From Candidatus Gracilibacteria bacterium CG17_big_fil_post_rev_8_21_14_2_50_48_13 (GTDB lineage: Bacteria > Patescibacteriota > Gracilibacteria > 1-14-2-50-48-13): DNA of 64,000 nucleotides. Position 1 is the stretch's first letter, and the number at the start of each line of letters is the position of its first letter. Both the position numbers and the translations under genes were made by a program. The stretch is from contig PFFG01000001.1 of assembly GCA_002783265.1 (NCBI GenBank), positions 62,001-126,000 of the forward strand, read 5' to 3'. Below the pieces are notes generated by a model, which was not told the origin of the DNA, made no database searches, and worked only from the letters and a program-made list of their open reading frames with translations. Shown here one piece after another: positions 27,766 to 34,452 of this stretch.

Positions 27766-28275
27766 TTATTGTGTGGGTGGAGTTGTTGTTGGTGTATTCG
27801 TCGTGGTCGTCACTGGCGTTGTCACATTTCCAGCTGGGCTAATGAGGTTCACTATCTGATTGACAATGGCATAGGAAAGAAAAATGATCAGCGTGCCAAT
27901 TGCGAGGTTAATGAGCGCCTGAACAAGTTTTTTCCGCTCATCTTCAGAACCACCAGCAAGAATAAGACGAACGCCAAAGTAAATGAGAAGTCCCACCGCA
28001 ACAACCATGTAGTATTGCAAGAAGTAACTAGTCCAATTCACCACTAGTGTCCGTAAGTTATCTTCCTGAATAATGCCAGACTTCCCTTCATCCACTTTGT
28101 TTTGAAGGGTCTGTAACCCGACATCCAAACCCGAACCTGGATTAGTTTGTGAGGTACTGACGCCATAAGGAAATGTCTGCTGATCTGATCCCAATTGCGC
28201 ATTAGCAATACCAAGCCCAAGGCTGATGGTAAGCACGATTCCTGCGCAAACGGCTCGTACGAATCTGTTCCTCAT
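27766..28275 (-). CDS. Small pilin-like protein (type IV secretion pilin family of CPR bacteria)
   Basis: The 169-residue protein has a signal peptide (about 1-26, cleavage near ANA-Q), a short extracellular part, two transmembrane helices (about 87-107 and 120-146) linked by the charged loop GGSEDERKK, and a Thr/Pro tail. This layout, with FLSYAIVNQI in the second helix, is that of the VirB2/TrbC-like pilin family common in Patescibacteria. It heads the operon of the giant and PKD proteins. A TATACT box lies 26 nt before the ATG. No secretion ATPase or other VirB gene is in the window, so whether it polymerises is unknown. Confidence 0.82.
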   Translation of the reverse strand: MRNRFVRAVCAGIVLTISLGLGIANAQLGSDQQTFPYGVSTSQTNPGSGLDVGLQTLQNKVDEGKSGIIQEDNLRTLVVNWTSYFLQYYMVVAVGLLIYFGVRLILAGGSEDERKKLVQALINLAIGTLIIFLSYAIVNQIVNLISPAGNVTTPVTTTTNTPTTTPPTQ

Positions 28276-28301
28276 GGGAAAAAAAGAAGTGATATCAAGG
28301 A

Positions 28302-28328
28302 AGTATACACTAAAAGCCTCTCTTTTAG
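28302..28328 (-). promoter_or_regulatory. Pilin operon promoter with overlapping inverted repeat
   Basis: GTATACT (-10 at 28302-28307) lies 26 nt from the pilin ATG. Immediately upstream is a perfect inverted repeat, CTAAAAG and CTTTTAG (28310-28316 and 28322-28328), covering the spacer and -35 area. It has no U-run, so an operator is more likely than a terminator. Confidence 0.5.
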
Positions 28329-28351
28329 TAGCCCCTTATGTATAGACAGTA

Positions 28352-29953
28352 CTAAAAAGTATCGTCTAATTTACTATACGATCGGCCAGAAGGTGCATTC
28401 GTATAGGAAACCTCTTCCATAACCTCTCCAGCGGCATTCAAAACCCGGAGACTATCCGACGTATTCCCCAAAGAAATCCTTGTCTCTGTATCTTTCAGGA
28501 TGACGTATGCAAAGGGGGCGAGCGTCACACCCGAGAGATCATAGGGTGCAGAACCACCTACTGCGTCATCAAGAAACACGCCACAAAGAGAGACCTCTTC
28601 ATTGCTTGTATTGTGCAATTCTATCCACTCCTCACCCGTGTCGCTTCCCTCAGGGTTTGGTAAAAACTCGGATAGTCGCACACTGCCATTGCTCCAAACG
28701 GTTTCGGTACATGGTTCTTCACGTTCTGATAATCCTGCACTTGATGTCGTTGGTGCAGTAAGAAAATTTTCGGGCTGCACTTGTGCTGGCGACATATGAC
28801 TCCAACTTAAGAGTGATGCACCGATTCCATACAGCTCCCGCACGAGGAGAGTATTGGTCATAAACGCCGAAGATGAAAAACAAGGGCCAGACCATAGTGA
28901 AGCAAGTGCTTGCATATCAGATACTTCTGCTACTGGGATTGGGTCTTTTGACCAACAAATGGCATCTTGCACTACACCATCCTCATTTTCCAGAAAGACC
29001 TGCTCCGTTGTTGCTACCAGCCCTTTTTGCTCTGTCCACAAGAGCTCTGTCATAGCATCATTGTGAGGTCTATGTGCGCCATTATTCATAGAAACATGGA
29101 GAACATCTCCCGTGTGCACCAAAACATCCGAGAGGTCCATGCGCTGGTTATCGACACGAAGAAACAGATTCCTTAGTGTACTTCCCTCTCCCCCATTACC
29201 ATCGTCTCGAATATACAATCCAACATCGTCTGCAATGCCTGGTGAATTCATCATACTCACAAAGGCTAGGGATACTTGAGGGAGCGGTGGTTCCATAGAT
29301 GGAGATTCCTGTGGGGGAAGCACTACCCCTGTCATTACCGTACCCGACTCCGTTAAGACCATGCCACTCGAGACTTCGAGAGGCATGTACCCCTCTTGGG
29401 GGGCACTGTACTGAAAACATACGACTTCCTGCAAAAGGCAGGTTCGTTGCAAACTTTTCCCCTCTTCTGCCGAAGGAGAGACATCTCCATACCAGAATCC
29501 TGCTTCTGTTGCTGTTGCCAAGAACATTGCTGATGAATCGCCCCATGGAATGTAATCCTCAAGATATGGAGCGCTTGTACCTCCAGGACGATACAAGGCA
29601 ACGGCACCACGAATGTTACCCATATTTGCACTACCGAAGGAAGCCCCCGTATACACGTTTTCGGGTGTGCCTACCCCATCTGCCCGAAGATGCACCTCAA
29701 GTACAGCACCTGGTTCGATAAAGGTTCCCATGGGGAAAGACCACACCGGAAGAGTGTCTGGATCAATTTGCCACCCAGAGATATCCACTCTTTGTGCACT
29801 TCCATTCCATAGAGTTATCACTTCCCTCCCCGTATCAGCCCCCACGGGGTCCGTCAGAATTTGAGAAAGGAAAATTCGCGGTTCATCGACACTTTGTACA
29901 GGTGTCAGCGAGCAAGAAAGTAGGACAAAAAGTAATGAAAGAATACGACGCAT
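28352..29953 (-). CDS. Secreted protein with two lamin-tail (LTD) domains
   Basis: The protein is 533 residues from the ATG at 29953. It starts MRRILSLLFVLLSC, a signal peptide with a weak lipobox (LLSC), so it may be a lipoprotein. An LTD-like beta-sandwich occupies the N-terminal part (IFLSQILTDPVGADTGREVI, then LWNGSAQRVDISGWQID), and a clearer one the C-terminus (VRLSEFLPNPEGSDTGEEWI, then LHNTSNEEVSLCGVFLDD). Between lie beta-rich segments without a clear family. LTD domains in bacteria occur on secreted and wall-bound proteins. The TTG start at 29968 is rejected because the promoter at 29980-30007 fits the downstream ATG. It has its own promoter, ahead of the pilin operon. Confidence 0.82.
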   Translation of the reverse strand: MRRILSLLFVLLSCSLTPVQSVDEPRIFLSQILTDPVGADTGREVITLWNGSAQRVDISGWQIDPDTLPVWSFPMGTFIEPGAVLEVHLRADGVGTPENVYTGASFGSANMGNIRGAVALYRPGGTSAPYLEDYIPWGDSSAMFLATATEAGFWYGDVSPSAEEGKSLQRTCLLQEVVCFQYSAPQEGYMPLEVSSGMVLTESGTVMTGVVLPPQESPSMEPPLPQVSLAFVSMMNSPGIADDVGLYIRDDGNGGEGSTLRNLFLRVDNQRMDLSDVLVHTGDVLHVSMNNGAHRPHNDAMTELLWTEQKGLVATTEQVFLENEDGVVQDAICWSKDPIPVAEVSDMQALASLWSGPCFSSSAFMTNTLLVRELYGIGASLLSWSHMSPAQVQPENFLTAPTTSSAGLSEREEPCTETVWSNGSVRLSEFLPNPEGSDTGEEWIELHNTSNEEVSLCGVFLDDAVGGSAPYDLSGVTLAPFAYVILKDTETRISLGNTSDSLRVLNAAGEVMEEVSYTNAPSGRSYSKLDDTF

Positions 29954-29979
29954 AAGCCAGGATGACAAAATAGCCTAGG

Positions 29980-30007
29980 AGTATAGGAAGGAGTTCGTCA
30001 GATGCAA
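29980..30007 (-). promoter_or_regulatory. Promoter of the LTD-protein gene
   Basis: The minus strand reads TTGCAT (30002-30007), 16 nt, TATACT (29980-29985), ending 26 nt before the ATG at 29953. Confidence 0.65.
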
Positions 30008-30110
30008 GCGTGTCCTGTAGTAGAATTCAGACAACACGGCTCCACTCTTTCTCTTGCAAAAGTGGTGTCATCTCCGTATCGTTGAGCCACATATTTATTG
30101 AGTACTTTTT

Positions 30111-31403
30111 ATGGACATTCGCCTTATTGATGCGAAGAATCATCTTGATTCTCCCGTTCGAATATCTGGATGGTTAGCAGGCAAACGATCCTCCGGTAAA
30201 CTGCATTTTTTGCAAATTCGTGATGGCTCCGATTTCATACAGGGGGTTGTGTTCCAAGGAAACGTCAGTCCTGAAGTATTCGAACGTGCAGGATCTCTGT
30301 CTTTAGAGAGTTCCATACGCATCACAGGAACACTCGTCGAAGAAAAAAGAAGCCCAACGGGTGTAGAACTCCAAGTAACAGATATTGAAGTTGTGCGCGC
30401 AAGTCTTGAAGACTTTCCTATCAACAAAGCAGATCATGGACCTGACTTTTTGCTGGAACATCGTCATCTTTGGCTTCGCTCAAAAAAACAGTGGGCAATA
30501 CAACGTGTACGGAACACTATTATCTATGCGACCTACGAATTTTTGGCAGATCAGGGTTTTATAAAAATTGATGCGCCCATTTTTACCCCAACTTCTTGTG
30601 AAGATACGACAGAACTCTTTGAAGTGAGTTATTTCGAGGATAAGGCCTATTTAAGTCAATCCGGGCAACTCTACATTGAGGCAGCAATTTTTAGTTTCGG
30701 ACGAGTTTTTGACTTTGGACCAGTTTTCCGCAGTGAAAAATCGAAAACACGACGCCACCTCACTGAGTTTTGGATGATGGATGCGGAAATGGCGTTTGTG
30801 GATCACAAAGGCAATATGGAGATGCAGGAGCAACTTGTGTATTTCATTGTACAGAAAGTTCTGGAAAAAAATATCTATGAACTCACGATTCTCGAACGAG
30901 ATATTGAGAAGCTGCGCTCCCTGCAGCTTCCCTTCCTTCGTATGACACATAAAGAAGCAGTAGCTTTACTTCAGACCATGGGATCTTCTATTACCGAAAA
31001 TGATGATCTGGGTGCTGAAGATGAGACTCTTCTGACCAAAGATCGAACCAGTCCAATTTTTATTGAAAAATACCCGTATGCGGTGAAAGCTTTTTATATG
31101 AAGAAGGATCCAGAGAATCCTTTTTATGCATTGTGTAGTGATATGCTTGCGCCAGAAGGCTACGGGGAGATTTTTGGAGGGTCTCAACGTGAAGATGACT
31201 ACGAGGAGTTGCTGAAAGAGATCCGCGCACATAACCTAAGCGAGTCTGATTTCCAGTGGTATCTGGATTTGAGGAAATTTGGATCAGTTCCTCATAGCGG
31301 ATTTGGGTTCGGACTCGAGCGAATCGTGACATGGATGTGTGGAACCCACCATGTTCGCGAGGCAATTCCGTTTCCACGAACCATGTACCGTATTACGCCG
31401 TAA
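30111..31403 (+). CDS. asnS: Asparaginyl-tRNA synthetase
   Basis: The 430-residue class II synthetase has an N-terminal OB-fold anticodon-binding domain (about 1-115, VRISGWLAGKRSSGKLHFLQ) and a catalytic core. Motif 2 is in FRSEKSKTRRHLTEFWMMDA and motif 3 in GFGFGLERIVTWMCG; it ends REAIPFPRTMYRITP as AsnRS does. It charges tRNA-Asn with asparagine in the cytoplasm. The gene stands alone, divergent from the LTD gene and convergent with the O-antigen-ligase-like gene, whose stop codon it directly abuts. No Shine-Dalgarno or clear promoter is seen in the 142-nt upstream gap. Confidence 0.95.
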   Translation: MDIRLIDAKNHLDSPVRISGWLAGKRSSGKLHFLQIRDGSDFIQGVVFQGNVSPEVFERAGSLSLESSIRITGTLVEEKRSPTGVELQVTDIEVVRASLEDFPINKADHGPDFLLEHRHLWLRSKKQWAIQRVRNTIIYATYEFLADQGFIKIDAPIFTPTSCEDTTELFEVSYFEDKAYLSQSGQLYIEAAIFSFGRVFDFGPVFRSEKSKTRRHLTEFWMMDAEMAFVDHKGNMEMQEQLVYFIVQKVLEKNIYELTILERDIEKLRSLQLPFLRMTHKEAVALLQTMGSSITENDDLGAEDETLLTKDRTSPIFIEKYPYAVKAFYMKKDPENPFYALCSDMLAPEGYGEIFGGSQREDDYEELLKEIRAHNLSESDFQWYLDLRKFGSVPHSGFGFGLERIVTWMCGTHHVREAIPFPRTMYRITP

Positions 31404-33212
31404 TTACTGCGTTGCCGCGTTTTTTTGCAGGAGAGCCGATATAAAATCTATATCGGCTTTTTGTTCCTTCCAGATAATTCTTCGGCGTTCACCAAGGGAT
31501 GGATCCACCGGAAGTGAAGAATCACGAATAAAATCAGGCAGCAGATTCCAGTAGGTCTGTGCCCATTCCTGCGCACGGGCTTCATTGCCGAACACCTGCT
31601 CGAGTTGCGCGCCTTTGAGAGCGACAAATGAACAGTTTGAACACGCGGCTTTACCTTCCTCTAGTGCGCGACGCATCCCTTGTACATCACCAAGTTTGGA
31701 ACGTACATCTGCATAAAAAACCCAGGCCCATGGATCATACGGATTCTTCCGCAAGGCATAGTGAAGTGCTTGTTCTCGCTCTGCTATCGTGACAGATGGC
31801 ATATCTCCATTCGCACCAAACACAGCATATTCCAGATGCATCGGCGTCGCTGAAAGGATACTTTGTAAGGCGTGCGGTTCCTGTACATCTCGCAGCTTCG
31901 CATAGGCAAGGTCAGCTATAAAGGTCGCATGTGCGAGAACGAGTAGTCCAATGCCAGTGATGATGAGGGGTGGCAGTATCCAGAACGACAATGTTTTCCG
32001 CTGCTCAGGCAATGTTCGTGCAACCATAACTCCAAGCAGTACGGTCACGAAAACGCGCTCCGCTATTCCTGGAAAACTCACCAAAAGACTCAACGTCCAA
32101 GAAATGAGAGAAAGAAAGAACGCGAACATTCGTTGTTTTTCAATTTCTTCAAAAGAGGAAAAACCCTGGAAAATCTGCCGGAAAACAACAAAAAGAAATA
32201 CGATAAAAAAGCCCGCCCCTACCCAACCTAACTCGATAAGTGTATCGATAAAAAGCTGGTGCACCTTGTCGGGAACAAATCCTAAGGGTTCAACACGGGA
32301 AAGATCTGCGGGAAGTCGCTCTGCAAATACCGTGTACTGCGCGTCCAGTCCATAGCCCCAAGGTGGGGCGGCGATCACGGCATCTACACCCATAGGATAC
32401 AAATAGGCCCGCGTTTGTACAGAACGCAAGACCCCATCAACACGCCCTATACCAACAACGCTAACGAGCAAGAACAGAGTTATTCCCATGCCACTTATGA
32501 GCCATCGATGCGTTTTACTCTTCCACAGCAAGGCAAAACCGAGTGAGAACAAAAGAAGCACAAGGATAACTAGCGATGCACGATTTTGTGTTAAGAGTAG
32601 ACTGCATACCTGTAACAATGATGCCGCGCCAAAGAGGAGCTTTTGCCGTATACTTTTCGCTTGCAGTACACACAGCAGTGAAAAAGGAATAGTGAGAAGA
32701 AGCCATTGTCCCAAAAAATTTGGAATCCCAAAGGTGCCGAAAACACGCCCACCCACTAGGGCAAGATTTCCCGTCACGATGTGTTGTATGCCTTGAAAAA
32801 CAGCAAAAAGCGCTGTAAAGGTAGAAAACAGGACTATGGTTCGCACAAACCACTGAACATCCCGGTTTCTCCAAGGATGCACCACAACAAGGATAAAGAG
32901 TGTTGCGAGGACCACCCAAAGCAAAAGCCCCGAATGTCTTTGATAACTCCCCCAAAGACTGACATCAGGAACCAAGGCACCAAACGCTGTCTGCAGTATA
33001 AGGTACAGGATCCCCATCCCTCCCACCACAAGAATTTGTGTGGGAATGAGTTGCCACGAAGTCCTTTTCCAAGTTTGGTAGGCAAAACCCATGAGCAAGA
33101 TGCCAACCCCAGCGAGCAGAAATAGGAATTTCGGCAATTCGAATTGCTGATGTAAGGCGGGAATCCAAAGGAGCGGTAATACTCCCAGTAGAATAGCAAG
33201 GAATCGGATCAT
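31404..33212 (-). CDS. O-antigen-ligase-like polytopic membrane protein with C-terminal TPR-like part
   Basis: The protein is 602 residues from the ATG at 33212. It has about ten to twelve transmembrane helices and the Wzy_C-type loop with DKVHQLFIDTLIELGWVGAG, as in O-antigen ligases/polymerases. The last ~150 residues are soluble and TPR-like (EREQALHYALRKNPYDPWAW, then ARAQEWAQTYWNLLPDF). Such enzymes move polysaccharide or glycan chains on the outer face of the membrane, in some cases onto proteins such as pilins. That use here would be inference. The GTG at 33242 is rejected because a CATACT box (33234-33239) sits 21 nt before the ATG. Confidence 0.83.
   Translation of the reverse strand: MIRFLAILLGVLPLLWIPALHQQFELPKFLFLLAGVGILLMGFAYQTWKRTSWQLIPTQILVVGGMGILYLILQTAFGALVPDVSLWGSYQRHSGLLLWVVLATLFILVVVHPWRNRDVQWFVRTIVLFSTFTALFAVFQGIQHIVTGNLALVGGRVFGTFGIPNFLGQWLLLTIPFSLLCVLQAKSIRQKLLFGAASLLQVCSLLLTQNRASLVILVLLLFSLGFALLWKSKTHRWLISGMGITLFLLVSVVGIGRVDGVLRSVQTRAYLYPMGVDAVIAAPPWGYGLDAQYTVFAERLPADLSRVEPLGFVPDKVHQLFIDTLIELGWVGAGFFIVFLFVVFRQIFQGFSSFEEIEKQRMFAFFLSLISWTLSLLVSFPGIAERVFVTVLLGVMVARTLPEQRKTLSFWILPPLIITGIGLLVLAHATFIADLAYAKLRDVQEPHALQSILSATPMHLEYAVFGANGDMPSVTIAEREQALHYALRKNPYDPWAWVFYADVRSKLGDVQGMRRALEEGKAACSNCSFVALKGAQLEQVFGNEARAQEWAQTYWNLLPDFIRDSSLPVDPSLGERRRIIWKEQKADIDFISALLQKNAATQ
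31434..31462 (+). terminator. asnS terminator embedded in the convergent coding sequence
   Basis: A perfect 10-bp stem AGCCGATATA/TATATCGGCT (31434-31443 with 31449-31458) with a 5-nt loop is followed by a short T-run. It lies 30 nt beyond the asnS stop but inside the last codons of the opposite-strand gene. Confidence 0.8.
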
Positions 33213-33233
33213 ACAAGAGGGGTCATTGTGCGC

Positions 33234-33239
33234 AGTATG
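33234..33239 (-). promoter_or_regulatory. Candidate -10 box for the O-antigen-ligase-like gene
   Basis: GCATACT on the minus strand is placed 21 nt before the ATG at 33212. It differs from the local TATACT consensus at one base and has no clear -35. Confidence 0.35.
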
Positions 33240-33277
33240 CACAAAAATCCACCAGACCGCAAAAGAATTCCAGAGGT

Positions 33278-33640
33278 TTACGCAAGCCCGCGGTGTCCAA
33301 GTTCCTCATGATCAAGCCCAAGATAGTGACCTAACTCGTGCATGAGAGTTTTGATCGTCATGTGCTGAAGTTCCGCTGCATCACCTTTGGCCTCTTCCCA
33401 GATGGTTGACGCATATAGGACAATATCAGCTGCCGCACCACTGGCTAGTGCGGCATCATCGAGAGGGACCCCAAAAAAATCACCATAGAGATTATGTTGA
33501 GGACTATCCCATAAGACACGGATGGGCACTTGGGCGACGATTCGTGCAAATTCAGGAGATGCCTTCTCCTTAATCAATGCCAGATGTGCATCGACAATAC
33601 GTTGAATGTGTTCAATGACCCCTTCATGGTGCTGATGCAT
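33278..33640 (-). CDS. Small zincin-like metallopeptidase
   Basis: The 120-residue protein has no signal peptide and carries the zinc-binding motif HELGHYLGLDHEE near its C-terminus (HExxHxxGxxH). This fits the small bacterial zincins (Zincin_1 type), whose substrates are mostly unknown. The first half holds PIRVLWDSPQHNLYGDFFGVP, consistent with that family's beta-sheet. The start at 33640 is supported by a GTATACT box 30 nt upstream. It is followed 65 nt later, in the same direction, by the O-antigen-ligase-like gene, which seems to have its own promoter. Confidence 0.85.
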   Translation of the reverse strand: MHQHHEGVIEHIQRIVDAHLALIKEKASPEFARIVAQVPIRVLWDSPQHNLYGDFFGVPLDDAALASGAAADIVLYASTIWEEAKGDAAELQHMTIKTLMHELGHYLGLDHEELGHRGLA

Positions 33641-33670
33641 ACGCTCAAGAAAGAAAATTACAGATAAATA

Positions 33671-33676
33671 AGTATA
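33671..33676 (-). promoter_or_regulatory. TATACT -10 box for the zincin gene
   Basis: GGTATACT on the minus strand lies 30 nt before the ATG at 33640. No clear -35 box is present. Confidence 0.5.
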
Positions 33677-33694
33677 CCATGAGTCCGTGCATCC

Positions 33695-33761
33695 TAAAAA
33701 AATGCATCTGCATTTTGAGGGTACTTTCGTCTTGAATATTTGGTGACCTCACGGGGAATCG
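33695..33761. repeat. Direct repeat copy 1: duplicated 3' end of tRNA-Glu plus flank
   Basis: These 67 bp match 33898-33964 with a single mismatch. On the minus strand they hold the last 21 nt of tRNA-Glu (T-arm half, acceptor strand and CCA) and the 46 nt downstream of it, so this copy is a tRNA fragment without a 5' part. Confidence 0.9.
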
Positions 33762-33888
33762 CCTACCTCACGCTCGCCTCCCTGCGTCGCTGATCGCTCC
33801 TTGTTCGCCTGAGCTGCGGCAGGCCCCGAAGGCTCCTTCGAAGCACATTTCAGTGCTTCTCGTTTCGCTGGTTTCGATTTCCCGTGAG
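33748..33888. repeat. Hairpin-rich element bounded by inverted tRNA-like ends
   Basis: The interval starts with CTCACGGGGAATCG (33748-33761) and ends with its near reverse complement CGATTTCCCGTGAG (33875-33888), 13 of 14 matching; both resemble the tRNA-Glu T-arm/acceptor. Inside are three hairpins: GCCTG/CAGGC (33807-33811 with 33820-33824), CGAAGG/CCTTCG (33827-33840) and GAAGCAC/GTGCTTC (33840-33859). It is non-coding in appearance: the frames crossing it run through the tRNA remnant. It fills the zincin-to-tRNA gap. Confidence 0.65.
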
Positions 33889-33897
33889 TACATATCG

Positions 33898-33964
33898 TAA
33901 AAAAATGCATCTGCTTTTTGAGGGTACTTTCGTCTTGAATATTTGGTGACCTCACGGGGAATCG
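33898..33964. repeat. Direct repeat copy 2, overlapping the intact tRNA-Glu
   Basis: This is the resident copy of the 67-bp repeat: the 3' end of the complete tRNA-Glu and its downstream flank. The flank ends in a T7 run on the minus strand after a weak stem, which may terminate the tRNA transcript. Confidence 0.9.
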
Positions 33965-34018
33965 AACCCCGATTATCAGGATGAAAACCTGACGTCCTAA
34001 CCGTTAGACGATGAGGCC
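33944..34018 (-). tRNA. tRNA-Glu (anticodon TTC), CCA encoded
   Basis: On the minus strand the 75-nt sequence folds as a cloverleaf. The acceptor stem is GGCCTCA/TGAGGTC (one G-T pair), the anticodon stem TCAGG/CCTGA with loop TTTTCAT gives anticodon TTC, and the T-arm holds GGTTCGATTCC. Discriminator A is followed by an encoded CCA. Its promoter lies 31 nt upstream. The 3' end is duplicated at 33695-33761. Confidence 0.96.
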
Positions 34019-34048
34019 ATGTGCTTTTCCCAAAAGGAAAGCCTCTGC

Positions 34049-34076
34049 ATTTTACTAAGGGGCGCGAGGAAGTCAA
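34049..34076 (-). promoter_or_regulatory. Promoter of tRNA-Glu
   Basis: The minus strand reads TTGACT (34071-34076), 16 nt, TAAAAT (34049-34054), placed 31 nt before the mature tRNA 5' end. Confidence 0.7.
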
Positions 34077-34452
34077 GAAAAGGAATTGTGATCGCTGGAC
34101 ATCGTAAAGGAGTATCCAAGCGGTGTTAAACGAAACTATCGAAAGTGTCCCCTTCCCAATGGGCTATTCACGCAAGAAGAAGGAGATTTTTCGTAAACCG
34201 TTCACAAAAAGCACCCTCTTCTTGCCATTGTACGTCAAGCAGAGGGACGATTTTTTCTGTACCTTCGCACAAGGTTTGTTATACTTCTATCAGCCTGAGA
34301 TATTCGTCAGCCCTTTGAACTACATTTCCTCTATTGTCTTCCCCTCCGGGAGTCTATATCTGTTCAGACCGTGGTCTGAACCTGCGATTCCCACCTTGCT
34401 TGTCTCGTCGGGGGAGGAGTTCACTGGTGAAGCAACGGTATTTTGGGCTTTC
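34077..34452. other. Gene-free stretch with palindromes; possible plus-strand small RNA
   Basis: No convincing gene lies here; a GTG frame from 34123 runs antisense into the neighbouring gene and looks non-coding. On the plus strand a TATACT box (34280-34285) precedes a perfect palindrome, GTTCAGACC and GGTCTGAAC around GT (34362-34381), and a second, TTCAC/GTGAA (34420-34431). A small RNA or an operator is possible. No terminator with a U-run is seen. Confidence 0.3.

Noticed and set aside
33695-33964. attL/attR of an integrated island at tRNA-Glu
   Set aside because: The direct repeats look like attachment sites, but only about 136 bp separate them, with no integrase or cargo. A miniature element or local duplication fits better.
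33749-34076. Small frames (68 and 102 codons) across the hairpin element and tRNA
   Set aside because: They read through the tRNA-Glu fragment, intact tRNA and hairpins; the sequence is better explained as a non-coding repeat.
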